A stretch of 64,000 nt of DNA from Pictodentalium vernedei (taxonomy: Eukaryota; Mollusca; Scaphopoda; Dentaliida; Dentaliidae). The notes beneath the pieces were generated by a model, which was not told where the DNA came from, made no database searches, and saw nothing but the letters and a program-made list of their open reading frames with translations. The first letter of the stretch is position 1, and each line of letters begins with the position of its first letter. The translations under genes were made by a program, and so were the position numbers. Shown here in pieces: positions 36,238-46,884 of the stretch. The DNA lies in NCBI GenBank assembly GCA_031216915.1, contig CM062297.1, positions 368,479,704-368,543,703 of the forward strand, given 5' to 3'.

Positions 36238-36919
36238 CTAATGTAGATTTTTGGGGGTCGATTTGGGCCTTTGTGGACAGATGTGAACCAGTTCGGACTG
36301 ATGTGGGCTGATGTCAGTGGTTTTGCAACTGCTTGGAACTATTGGAGTGAAGACAGTGATGATTTGTGGACTACTTGGAACTATCGGGAACCGATTATAT
36401 TGTTTTTCGTTTGGTGTAGTAGTTATTGTAATAGCTGGTGTAATATATGCAGTGGTTTGTTTAGTCGTTGGTTCAGTTGTAGTGATTAGTGTAGTAGTTT
36501 TAATGGTTGCTCTTGTGGTTCTTGGTATCATTGAAGTTGTATCTGTCGCTGCTGAAGTTGTTGATGTTATAGTATTTGGAGTTGTTGTTTTATTGGACGG
36601 TGTAGTATATGTGGAGGTTCTTGTAGTGGTTGGTGTAGTAGTTGGAGTGTTTGATACTGTGGTTGTGGTTGGTCCTGGAACAGTTGTAGTGGTTGATATT
36701 ATTGTAATTTGTGTTTTAGCTGTGTTTTGTGGTGTTGAAGTGATTGGTGTTCGAGCTGTGAGGATTAGTGTCATAGTTATGTTGGTTGCTGTAGTAGCTG
36801 TGCTGGCAAGTAAAGCACTGGTTGATGTAATAATTGAAGTGGTTTGTATTGTAGTGGTTAGTGTTGCAGCTGTAGTTGGAGTGATTGAGTTAGTAGTTTC
36901 TAGAGCACCAACTAACTAG
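36238..36919 (-). CDS. Thr-rich mucin-like open frame, possible exon
   Basis: The minus strand is open for about 225 codons from just after a TAG near 36917 to 36238, and is packed with Thr and Ser/Pro, for example PGPTTTTVSNTPTTTPTTTR and TSTTSAATDTTSM. Such stretches are typical O-glycosylated mucin-like regions of secreted or membrane proteins. The first Met is at 36774, well inside the open region, and a pyrimidine-rich stretch TTCGTCTCCTAG lies just upstream on that strand, matching a splice acceptor, so an internal exon is plausible. The opposite strand is also open, as expected for a GTT/GTA-type low-complexity run, so a non-coding repeat remains a real alternative. No signal peptide or other domain was seen. 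Confidence 0.35.
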
Positions 36920-37437
36920 GAGACGAACCATTATAACTCTATAACAATAACCGCAACAACTACATCTATTACAATTATCGCCCCAATCCTCATTTGCCCC
37001 GGGTCATTTCGCCCCACAGACAGAGGTGGGTGGTTTCGCCCCTAAATTTAAATTTTATTTTTGTAATGCACTGTAATTGTTTCCTTTAGTACTTTAGCAT
37101 TTTTCCCTAAAGAATTTACCGAAGTAAACAATTTTCATAATTTTTACAAAATTGAAAAATTTTACCGTATCTGCATTCACCGATACGTGAAATCAGACAA
37201 ATAGAGAGGTCTGTCAATGAGATTTGGAATATGAATTAAATAAAAACAGAACTTGCCGTGATATTATGTTTTATTCCTGTTTTACTTATGTATTTGTCTA
37301 TATTTTTACAGTTTAGTACTCAGAAGCACAACTTTTGACATTTGAGTATAATTTGTACATTTATATAACATCCGGAACAATGCATTACAATTATCAATCT
37401 GTCTGTGTCGTTTGTCTTCAGAAGTAGTTCAAGTGGC
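36920..37437. other. No recognisable feature
   Basis: AT-rich with short C-rich phrases such as TTTGCCCCGGGTCATTTCGC; no repeat or gene could be assigned. Confidence 0.4.
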
Positions 37438-37650
37438 ATTGTGTGCTGAGGTGTACAGTACGTTGATGGTGCACTTGTTTTCAACCATTGCTAACACTGC
37501 TCGTGGGGATTTAGTATGTTGGAGCCTGGCACTTGCTCGGTTGTTCTCTCATGGGACTCCAACTTGCTCCACCCATAAAATTGTCCGTCACGAGGTGACC
37601 CTAACTGTCAAAAGTGCTGTTAAAACCCTAATAAATAATTAAATAAATCC
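37438..37650 (+). mobile_element. Diverged SINE 3' half, V-domain-like family
   Basis: ATTGTGTGCTGAGGTGTACA...GATGGTGCACTTGTTTTCAACC, TTGCTCGGTTGTTCTCTC and GTCACGAGGTGACC...AACCCTAATAAATA follow the family consensus. The GAGGTGACC tail matches the copy at 56576. Head and body core are missing. Confidence 0.75.
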
Positions 37651-37846
37651 TCGTTCCATGTGTTCTATAGTATACCGTCATCAGAGTGAGAATTGCATCC
37701 AGCAATTTGACCCAAACCGGTTGCTAATTTAACCCAAATCATCTTATGGCAATTTGATCCAAACCAAACCGCCCCCAGAAAAGGGTCCTACTAAAAACCT
37801 GGGTGTACCGAGAGATACCAAGGCGAAAAGAAAAAAAGTAAGTCAT
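37651..37846. other. Spacer
   Basis: Short unassigned spacer between two SINEs. Confidence 0.4.
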
Positions 37847-37858
37847 GGTTGTTTAAAA

Positions 37859-38200
37859 TTATTATTATTTATTGGTGTTTAAGGTCACGTATTTCTGCAC
37901 AATGGCTAACCATGACCGTGACAGTTTTACGGATGGAGGAAGCCGGAGTACCCGGAGAGAACCACCGAGCAACGGCGAGCAACAGTCAGCTCCCCAACAT
38001 ACCAACTCCACACAAGCAGGGTTAGCATTGGTTGAAGACAGGTGCACCATCGACGTGCAGTACGCCTTAGTACACAGCGTCACCGTGCCCCCACGTGGGC
38101 AATGGGGGTGAACACAACGCGGTTGCCGCAGGTGGGATTCGAACCGAGGACCTCTCGGCTTGCAGCCTGCACCTCTACCAACTGAGCCACCGCGCCCCCG
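37859..38200 (-). mobile_element. SINE, tRNA-headed, full length
   Basis: On the minus strand it runs from GGGGGCGCGGTGGCTCAGTT (A box) through CCTCGGTTCGAATCCCACCT (B box) and the CCGGGTACTCCGGCTTCCTC 3' part to TTAAACACCAATAAATAAT. The CCTTGGGCAAG core segment is deleted. Identical flanks GGTTGTTTAAAA (37847-37858 and 38201-38212) give a perfect 12-bp target duplication. Confidence 0.95.
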
Positions 38201-38212
38201 GGTTGTTTAAAA

Positions 38213-38536
38213 AGGTTTAAATATAATTGCAGACATTTAATTGATTCATTCGAAGCAATATACGTGATATTACTTAATTTATTTGAGAAAATGCACGATA
38301 TATACATGTAGACCGAGTTGTTTCCGAAAACTACCCCTTGATATATAGAAGGTAGCTTGGTTATTAATGGTCTACGTCTGTGCGTGGATGAAGCACTAAA
38401 GTGGTAATTTGATATCTTAAAACAGATCACTGTTATATTTGATAATAATAAACCTCCCATCAGATTTTATCTGGGCCTTGGGTCGGCCAAACTTTTCAGT
38501 TCCGGCAGCTCTAAAGTTTGTTTTCTTAATTTTCTT

Positions 38537-38601
<65 letters not shown>

Positions 38602-39500
38602 TTTTTTTATTGTTTTGCCATTGTTGGCTTTATGTTATTAGGATTTTGTGGCGTACTGTGATAAGTATCGCTCGGATGTACACCCAAAGTTGTAGCTTGT
38701 ATGTAGTATATGTACAGTACATGGGAGAGGATTGCAACAAAATCACCTGTGCAGTGGAATTATCACCCAAAGTATCACTTTCAGATTCTGTACATATGGA
38801 CAAAAAACACAAGCAATGTTTCAGCCAGTGGAGTCAATGGACCTCCAGGTTTAACCCAGAGGTCCATTGGCTGTCCAGAGCTTAACTTGTGCTTGTCACT
38901 CTATGGATGATTTAGTGATGATATACTCTGCACCTACTCTATATATACAGTATACTTTTTAGCCCTTTCGCCTGTGATAACGGCACTAATTTATGGTAAT
39001 TTGTTGACACTTTTTTGTTTTGAAAGTTTTCATCTTCTTCATGTGACCAGTTTTTTTTACAATTGCCGCCGTTTTATAGAAATGTAGAAAAATTAAGTTA
39101 GTATCCTTTTAATCGTCGGTCCTAACCATTGATCAGCCATAAGTGCCGACCATGTCTCTAGTCTTTTTTTTATCGTTGGCGACTGAAAAATTACCACTTC
39201 CGAAGTTTCCCATGTCATGATATTGGTCCATAACAATTTTTCTGTAATAACAAAGAAGACAATTGCCGACAGCCACAAAGAAAACTGATTAAGAAGTCAC
39301 TCTGTGTTTAACAATTCACACTGTTCCTTACTGAGGTGGAGTTGCTTTAAATACCATTACCAGCTACCAACTAAATACCAAAGGAAAGATTTTTTAGGGT
39401 ATCTATTACTTCAGCACCCATAATTCTTAAATTCTTAAATATGCCATTAAAACCATGCACATACTTCTTAAATCTATTTACGTAATCAGAATACACCACC
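38213..39500. other. Gene-free stretch with a TTTA microsatellite
   Basis: A TTTA repeat spans about 38535-38598. A small hairpin, TCAATGGACCTC paired with GAGGTCCATTG, lies at 38838-38872. No coding domain. Confidence 0.5.
38535..38598. repeat. TTTA microsatellite
   Basis: About sixteen TTTA units. Confidence 0.95.
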
Positions 39501-39853
39501 AGGGGTGCAGTGGCTCAGTAGGTAAAGGTGTAGGCTGCAAGACGAAAGGTCTTCGGTTCGAATTCCACCTGCGGCAACAGCTTTGTGTTCTTGGGCAAGA
39601 CACCTCACCCCCATTGCCCATGTGGGGGCGCGCTGTGCTGTGTGCTAAGGCATACTGCGTGTTCTTGGTGCACCTGTCCCCGAACAAGGCAAACCTTGCT
39701 TGTGTAGTATGCTGGGGAGCTGACAGTTGCTTGCCATTACTAAGTGGTTTTCTCCAGGTACTCTGGCTTCCTCCATCCGTAAAACTGTCGTGGTCATGAT
39801 TAGCTGTTGTGCAGAAATATGTGTCCTTAAACACCAATAAGTAAATAATAAAA
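39501..39853 (+). mobile_element. SINE, tRNA-headed, full length
   Basis: AGGGGTGCAGTGGCTCAGTA (A box), TTCGGTTCGAATTCCACCTG (B box), TGTGTTCTTGGGCAAGACAC (core), TCTCCAGGTACTCTGGCTTC and a CTTAAACACCAATAAGTAAA tail. A short CACCACC on both sides may be part of the target duplication. Confidence 0.9.
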
Positions 39854-40044
39854 AGAACTCACCACCCCATACCCCTTTCACTCCTGTTTTCATTCACCTT
39901 GGTATACCTCGGTTTGCCTCGATGTTTAGTGTGCCCGCCAGAAAAGGAGTGATTTCTTTTTCTAAAATAGCAAAACAAGAAACAGTAATTTTTAACAGGT
40001 AGTAACAAAATAAGTTTCATGAAGCGCACAATTTTATGTTAGTT

Positions 40045-40790
40045 AATAGCTGAAAATACGCAGGGTGATATTTGTAAATCTTATTTTATTACTGGTACAG
40101 TGGAGCCCACTTAATTGGATATCTCTCAATTGTATATCCCTGTTAATTGAATATAATTTCCAAACACAAAACCATTTACCATACCCTCAGTACAAATTTG
40201 ATCTGTTAATTGCATATGGGTTGTAGAGTAAACTCCTGTTAATTGTATGTAAATTTTTGTAATATGTCGAAAAAATTGCTGTGACATGCACCGAATTCCC
40301 CTTATTTATCAACCTTTTTGACCTCATAATCCAATACCGACATTTATTCTATTATAGCGTGTTTGACAGAGGTCTATGAGCTCTGTCAAACAAGATATAA
40401 TAGAATAAATGCTCAGTTTACCTCCTGAACACAAGAAACTGACCAAATCCCTGTTAACTGTATATTCCTGTTAACTGAATAATTTCCACTGGAAAAATGG
40501 ATATTCAATTAAGAGGATTCTACTGTACCCGGAACTGGTAATGAAAATTGTCGTTTGTCATCAATACTTGATCACGTTTCTGACAAAGCACATTATACTA
40601 TTCCAGTGCTAGCTGCTTTCCCTGCTTTCCCTGCCGGTATACAAAAATTGTTATAACCAATTATCTATGTATATCTGAAATAATATTACTGTATATCAGA
40701 ATCCTGTTATGATGTAACCATACGTATATATTTATCATTTTTGTGTTTTTGTATATTGGTAAATAAACATATCATATCATATCATATCAT
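40045..40790 (+). mobile_element. LINE 3' end with long target duplication
   Basis: The right end is GGTAAATAAACATATCATAT with an ATATC-repeat tail, characteristic of CR1/L2-type LINE 3' ends. The flanks, AAGCGCACAATTTTATGTTA (from 40022) and AAGCACACAATTTGATGTTA (from 40791), match at 21 of 23 positions and look like an aged target-site duplication. No ORF remains. A pogo-like MITE is nested at 40098-40525. Confidence 0.65.
40098..40525. mobile_element. Tc1/mariner (pogo/Tigger-like) MITE
   Basis: Terminal inverted repeats CAGTGGAGCCCACTTAATTG and CAGTAGAATCCTCTTAATTG are flanked by TA on both sides. The interior repeats CTGTTAATTG(A/T)(A/G)TAT phrases. At 40349-40420 an inner palindrome (CATTTATTCTATTATA... 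with GTTTGACAGAG) folds back on itself. No transposase: a non-autonomous element. Confidence 0.85.
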
Positions 40791-40813
40791 AAGCACACAA
40801 TTTGATGTTAGTT

Positions 40814-41316
40814 TACCATGATACAGGTGCTTTGCCTGGATATCAAAGTTAGGGACAAGAGTAATATCTAGTTGGGGTGAGGCCGCGGCACAAAGAATAT
40901 GATGCACAGCATGATCTGAGCCACATAGTAGTGAGATAGGGGCGATGACAAGAGGGAGTGTGCCCTTCTCATCAGTGCAGGGGTCGGGTGAACCACCCCC
41001 CCCCAAAAAAAAATTGAAATTCAAGACAGAAAAACTCAATTACCTGGACTCTGTCTCCATTTGTGTCAATAAAATATAAGTTGCGAATAAGCATAAATAT
41101 CTAGATATTAAAATGTCTTGTCAGATGCTCATATTATGGGTTAACAGGGGAGAGGGGGCCATGAATGAAATTGGGGAGGCTATGTGCCACCTCCCCCACC
41201 CCCGCCTCCATGCCTACAGTGCAGTCACCATGGACAGGTCACTTTCCATGGGTGGGCAATATTTCTGCGGATGCAATGATATTAGATTTCAAACACTGTT
41301 TACAGCAATAAACATC
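40814..41316. other. No recognisable feature
   Basis: No gene or repeat assigned. Confidence 0.4.
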
Positions 41317-41373
41317 AAAAATTTAATTAATGAAGCACAGGGTACAATCCGGTGCTTCATTAATTAAAATTTT
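41317..41373. repeat. 57-nt fold-back
   Basis: AATTTAATTAATGAAGCAC and GTGCTTCATTAATTAAAATT pair around a 13-nt loop. Confidence 0.85.
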
Positions 41374-41412
41374 ATTGATGAGGATTTTCTTTTACCTGAA
41401 CCTGGAAAAAGC

Positions 41413-41700
41413 ATGCGTGGACATCATTGCCCATGCATGTTCAGAACAACTCCCTATGTTAATATTTGGGCTTCCTTTGGAAGCCCATCTTTTAACTTGG
41501 GGAAATATGAGGAAGTTTCTTTAAAAATCTCCTTCAGTCCCACAAGTCAGAATGTTTGCATATTTGGTATACAACATCTCTGGGGGGGTGGGAGGGGGGT
41601 GGGGGAGATTCAAGTTTGTTCAAATCTGGTCTGTAGGTTAAAATTTGTGCTCGCTATGGTAGCCCATATTTTAACTTAGTGCAATATGAGGAAAATTTCT
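41413..41700 (+). repeat. HEL3-type repeat units, left fragment
   Basis: Two units of the TTTGGGCTTCCTTTGGAAGC...ACTTGGGGAAATATGAGGAA...GGTATACAACATCTCTGG...GAGATTCAAGTTTGTTCAAA type. The second unit is broken by the ATCT-tailed insertion at 41701. Confidence 0.75.
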
Positions 41701-41850
41701 TTACTAGATAGATAGATAATACTTTATTTTAAAACATGAGCAATGTACACAAAATAGATATTTCTGAGTTCAAAATTTTAATAAGAGAATTCTTTCTACT
41801 CATTTCGTAGGGAGATGACATAGCCAGATTGGCTATCTACCTGTCACCCC
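41701..41850 (-). mobile_element. LINE or SINE 3' end with ATCT tail
   Basis: On the minus strand it ends AAAATAAAGTATTATCTATC and contains TAGCCAATCTGGCTATGTCA followed by TCTCCC, the same family as 21561-21925. It inserted into HEL3-type repeats. A 21-nt C run (41847-41867) and a CA repeat lie at its 5' edge. Confidence 0.7.
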
Positions 41851-42336
41851 CCCCCCCCCCCCCCCCCATACACACACACACACACAAAAACCCAAAAGCA
41901 GACAAACATATCTTCCTGCTTCAACACTGCGAATGGACTAAGGGCCAGGGACAGTGCAGCCCAGCGTCTGAGGACACTCCAGGTAATGCCGCTCACCCAT
42001 GGACTTGGTTGTTCATCACGGTGGATTTATTTGAAGACGAGATAACCATGTGTTATCCAATTGTCTAATAGTCAGATAATTTACTGAGCAACTGACTAAC
42101 CAACCAACTACTTTAACAGGCAACCAATCTTCATATTTTGTTATCTGTTAATTCATTTAGTCATCCATGAAGGTTTTATTCAATTATTTATTGTGTGTTT
42201 AAGTCACGTTCAGCATTTATTGCCATGTCCATCTGTCTATTATCTATCTCAAGGATTGACAGTGTATCCTATGGAGATGGATTGCTTAATGTAGAATCAT
42301 TCTTGGACTCTCTTTATATCGTGTTCTGTTTAAGGC

Positions 42337-42372
42337 GAGCGCTTCAGGCCTCGTGGGGCCTCTTGTTTATTT
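42337..42372 (+). repeat. Terminal hairpin of a HEL3-type element
   Basis: GCGAGCGCTTCAGGCCTCGT followed by GGGGCCTCTTGTTTA: stem AGGCC/GGCCT then CTTGTTT. It matches the terminus at 45843-45872, so it ends an earlier, mostly missing copy. Confidence 0.6.
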
Positions 42373-43555
42373 ATTTATTGAGATGTAACAACACTTTCGA
42401 CAGCCAGCAGCTACAAGCTTCTTCTCTCCTTGAACCAAGTCTCTCGTCCAACTGCAGCGAACCTTGTCCCAGACAGGGTGAGCTATTATGATCACTCACC
42501 GCCCGTCGTCTGTGAACATGGTGTTTGCGTCTTCTTTTTCAAAACTGCTGAACCGATTTAAGAGAAATTTGAGATGACTGTTTGTTATGACATCGCATTT
42601 TGATTTTGTTCAAATTAAGTTGCCCTGCCACTCAGTAGGGCCACACCTAAAAATTATATCTAAATCTTGAAAAATCTTCTCGTGAACCGGTATCGGAGAT
42701 TTGATATTTGGTGTGCAGCTTCCTTTCGAGGTGTAGAATCCGATTTGTTCAAGAGAAGTTTGTGGGGCTATACTTGCCTTCGTTATTGGAGGGTCAAGAA
42801 TTTTCGCCCCACCCAAAATTTCTATTTTTCAAACCAAGAAGCTGATTTGAACCAAATTTAAGATGAGGGCTTAATGGGTCATAAGTGCTTAATTTATGCC
42901 CAAATTTTTTTTCCTGTCGCCTCATGGCACCGCAGGAGCTATAAACAGAATAAAATTTAAAACACCCACTTCTCCAAAACTACCCGGCACTGAGAATTCT
43001 TATTCAGTGTGAAGCTTCTTTGGGACCAACAGAATGGAATGGTCCACAAAAATTGCTGACGGGTCTATCATAGGACTCTTTTGCGGGACTTTGAAAAAAT
43101 GCTGAGTTAGCATTTTTTAACACTGTGGGTAATGGGGAAAGTATTTAAGACTCACCCAATCCACGGCTCTAAAAGCTTTCAAATTTCACATCTTTAGAAG
43201 ACTTTTTCACACGTTTATTGAAATCAAATCCCTGGGTCCACATTTGGACTCTCTATGGGAGTCCAAATGTTGAAACTTGTGCTGTATGAGGAATATTCTT
43301 TGAAAATCTTCTTCTTCAGACCCACCAATTAGAATCTTTTGATATTTGGTATGCAGCATCATTAGGCGGGTGAGATTCAAGTTTGTTCAAGACAAGTCCA
43401 TATTTGGGCTAACCAGGGTTTCGCAAATTGCGAGAATGGTCGTTTCTTTCCTGTGACGTTCTCACCAATGCTTGTTACGGAAATCCAATTACCGTTCCCG
43501 CAAAAATACAAACATTTTTTCATCAAAAAAAAAATTAATAAAATTAGATTTGTTT

Positions 43556-44204
43556 TAGCGCTGAAACGATTAAAGGGTTTTCTTGATTAATTAATCGCAT
43601 GGATTCACCTTGGTTAACCGATTAATCACTTGTCCTAATGGGTAGTTGAATAATTGCCGTACCGTTGATGATTTATAATTAAAACTTTACTCAGCATAAT
43701 GGATAAAACCGGCCAGCGCCATACACAAAAATGTCCATTCAAATTTTGTCTCAAAACCTTAGCTTATGACCCCTCATTGGAACGAGCTCATTAAGCTTGT
43801 TCCAATCTGTGTGTGTGTGTGGGGGGGGGGGGGGGGGTCATAAGCTATGTTTTTGAGACAAACATTGAAAATTTTTAGTAATTCAAGAATTTCTTGTGCA
43901 AGTATCGTCTGCTACCCGCATTTGGTGAAGGGTTGAGAAAGGCCATTTCCAGCTGCTGATACAGTATAATGATCATGCAATTAAACAAGTATGTCAGCAC
44001 GTAACTGGCATGAGTTACTCTGTCTCATATAAGTGATGCGAGCCAGTGTGACAATGTTTGCTTGTTTTGTAGCAAGTTTGTTCCTTAGTTAACCCATATA
44101 ATACCATACTTCGAAAGTAACGGCTAACCGATCAATTACTTTTTTTAACGATCAAGCCGTTGAGCATTGTTTAGTCGATTAATCGGTTAACCGTATCAGC
44201 TCTA
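43556..44204. mobile_element. Second-level nested hAT-like element
   Basis: Ends TAGCGCTGAAACGATTAAAG and, reverse-complemented, TAGAGCTGATACGGTTAACC, followed by TTAACCGATTAATC phrases on both sides. The GCTG-AACGATTAA-type end is typical of hAT short elements. Target duplication not resolved. Confidence 0.6.
43741..43870. repeat. Third-level palindrome with GT and G17 expansion
   Basis: Arms TTTTGTCTCAAAACCTTAGC and GCTATGTTTTTGAGACAAA flank TGACCCCTCATTGGAACGAG. The central part is related to that at 58447-58570. A GT run and 17 G (43821-43837) expanded in the right arm. Confidence 0.7.
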
Positions 44205-45872
44205 ATTAATTTCTATAAACATGATAACTGCAATAGCCTTTGATGTGGTGGATGAACAATCTAACAATCTATGTATTTGAAGATAATTAAGCATAATTCA
44301 TGTGATTAAGACACGTGTTGAAATGGGTCCCACAAAAAATAAATGGGTCCAGCAAAAAATATATTTGCGAAACCATGGCTCACTGTGGAAGCCCGAATTA
44401 TAACTTAGTTAAAAATGAGGAATTGTCTTTAAAAATCTTCTTCAGATCCAGCAGTCGGAATGTTTTGATATTTGGTTTGCAGCATCCTTAGGGGTGGGAT
44501 TCAAGTTTGTTTACGCCAAGTCCCTGGGTTCATATTTGGGCTCACTGTGGAAGCCTGAATTCTAACTTACTTCAAAATGAGGAATTTTCTTTTAAAATCT
44601 TCTTCTTCAGATCCAGCAGTCGGAATGTTTTAATATTTGGTACCATATGCAGCATCCTTGGGGTGGGTAGGAGGGGGGGGGGGTGGAGATTCAAGTTTGT
44701 TCAAGCCAGGCCCCTGGGTTCATATTTGGGCTCCCTATGGGAGCCAAAATTGCAACTTAGTTCAATATGAGGAATATTCTTCAAAAATATTCTTCTTCAC
44801 ACCCACCTGTTAGAATGTTTTGATATTTGATATACTGTATCCTTAGGGAGGTGAGATATAAAGCCAAGTCCCTCGCTTCATATTTGGGCTTCCTGTGGGA
44901 GCCCAAAGTGTTCCAAAATTTCTATTTTCCGAATTGAGAGGCCGATGTGAAGCAAATTTGATATGATGGGCTTATTGGGTCATAAGTACCTAACTTATGC
45001 AAACAAAATATTCCGTCACACTATGAGAACCGCAGGATCTAAATATAGAAAAAGTTTTAAACGCCCATATCTTCAAAACTACACAGCACTGAGAATTTTT
45101 ATTTTGTGTGAAGCTTCCTTAGGAACAATATAAAGGAATGGTCCAAAACAAATTGCCATCAGTTTTATCATGGGGTACTTTTCCAGGACATTGAAAAATG
45201 CTGAGTCATCATTTTTTAACGATGTGAGTAATGGGGAAAACATTAAAGAATCTTCTTCTCCCATACCACTGCTCTAAAGGCTTTCATATTTCGCATGTAC
45301 CATCTTTGGAAGATTCATTCACATGTTTGTTGAAATCAAATCTCTGGGTTCATATTTGGGCTCTCTATGATTAGATTAGTGCAATATGAGGAATATTTTT
45401 TAAAAATCTTCTTCCGATCCACCCTTCAGAATCTTTTGATATTTGGGATGCAGCATCCTTAGAGGGATGAGATTCAAGTTTGTTCACGCGAAGTCTCTGG
45501 GTTCATATTTGGGCTCCCTGTGGGAGCTCGAATTATAGCTTAGATTAATAAGAGGAATATTCTTTGAAATCCAGTAGTCAGAATTTTTTGATATTGGTAT
45601 ACAGCATCCTTAGGGAGGTGAGATTCAAGTTTGTTCAAGCCAAGTCCCTGGATTCATATTTGGGCTTCCTGTGGGAGTCCGAATTATAACTTAGTTCAAT
45701 ATGAGGGATATTCTTTAAAAATATTTTTTTTAGATCCACCGGTCGGAATGTTTGAATATTTTGTATAAGCTTTTCTTATGAGGGGCGGGCAGATACAACT
45801 TGTTCAAATAAATTCCCTGGGTTGATATTTGGGCCGCCATGTCAGGCTCCCTGGGACCTCTTGTTTACTGGT

Positions 45873-46884
45873 TGACAACATTGCCTTGGCTCTTCTCTCT
45901 ACATTTTTCATTGTAAGTTAGTCACTACTTTTATGTAGGCTTCCAAAATGTGTTACTGCATGTCTGTCTGTCTATCCTTTAGAAGAAATGTTTCTTTGCT
46001 TTTCATTTGCCCGAGTCGACATTTTAAATAATCTGCAACTATCTTTCACCCTCCAACTTCCCACATACACATACGCAAATCAGGGCTGGGGCGAGTACTT
46101 TGGACGGGAGGGTCAATTGTTTTGAACGACCAACAGTCAACTTTACGTCAACAACCGTGTCCGACCAAGAAAAAAGTGACTCGTTCCTGACATATATTTG
46201 ACTCGTTTTAACGTTAAAAATATTCAATTGAGCAAGTGTTATATCCACGTAAAGCTTAATGTCTTAGCTGTTGGATGACATCAATATCTCTACCACAAAT
46301 TCAAGAGTTTGGTTTTTCTGCGAGTTTGAATAAGACAGGTCGAAATCTTCCAAGCCCGGAAGTTGCATACCTCTCTCTTATATACATAATCATGGAAAAA
46401 TACATAATTTCTAAACAAAAAATGTCTAATACACTATTTTTCATGATCTTTGCACGTATCGAACACTTGTGATAAATATCGCAGTAAATGGTGTAATGCT
46501 TCGCCTCGAGGTGGTTAAGAAAAAGCTTTTTCGTTTGATGTCCCATTGAATTACCAAGTGCACAAAAAGCAGAAAAGTGCATGCTTTTTCTCCCAAATTC
46601 ATTCAGTCATGCACCAACAGACGGCAAACACTGTTTTTGTTGTTGCTGCATTTATATAACGTCACCTCTCTTGAAATAGTTCAACTCACGTTGAAAAAAA
46701 CAAAACATCTTTCCACATACGCGTTTAGACTTTTTAAGAATCTTTTTCTAACACGTGACAAATGGTAAGTGTATCTCTAATTGACATAAAAATCATATAT
46801 TGAAAACATACTTACGTGTTTGAACACAGGCATCAAAATGAATGATGCATCAGATTTAAGTTGTTGTTTTTTTTTCAATTTAAT
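45873..46884. other. No recognisable feature
   Basis: Short frames only; no known domain or repeat recognised. Confidence 0.4.

Larger units (their letters stand above)
43414..44377. mobile_element. Nested hAT-like non-autonomous element
   Basis: Terminal inverted repeats CAGGGTTTCGCAAAT and CATGGTTTCGCAAAT (14 of 15 match). It interrupts a HEL3 unit in the phrase TTTGGGCT...CACTGTGGAAGCC; flanks GGCTAAC and GGCTCAC resemble a diverged 7-8 bp duplication. It contains a second and a third element. Confidence 0.7.
42485..45872 (+). mobile_element. HEL3: large satellite-core element with terminal hairpin
   Basis: It starts near TCACTCACCGCCCGTCGTCT, followed by TCTTCTTTTTCAAAACTGCT, a 5' sequence type I know from dispersed mollusc repeats. 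Two long related blocks (42830-43210 and 44930-45320) share GGGTCATAAGTGCTTAA... and CACTGAGAATT(C/T)TTATT. Units of about 150-190 bp with TTCATATTTGGGCTCCCTGT...GATATTTGGTATGCAGCATC recur near 43243, 43409, 44534, 44724, 44882, 45354, 45505, 45658 and 45829. The end is CAGGCTCCCTGGGACCTCTT followed by GTTTA. Nested transposons occupy 43414-44377. Confidence 0.6.

Noticed and set aside
36311-36919. 202-codon Val-rich plus-strand frame
   Set aside because: It is the complement of the Thr-rich frame; the Val-rich version has no topology resembling a membrane protein and is more likely the shadow.
38439-38885. 148-codon frame rich in Phe/Leu/Tyr
   Set aside because: Much of it is translation of the TTTA microsatellite.
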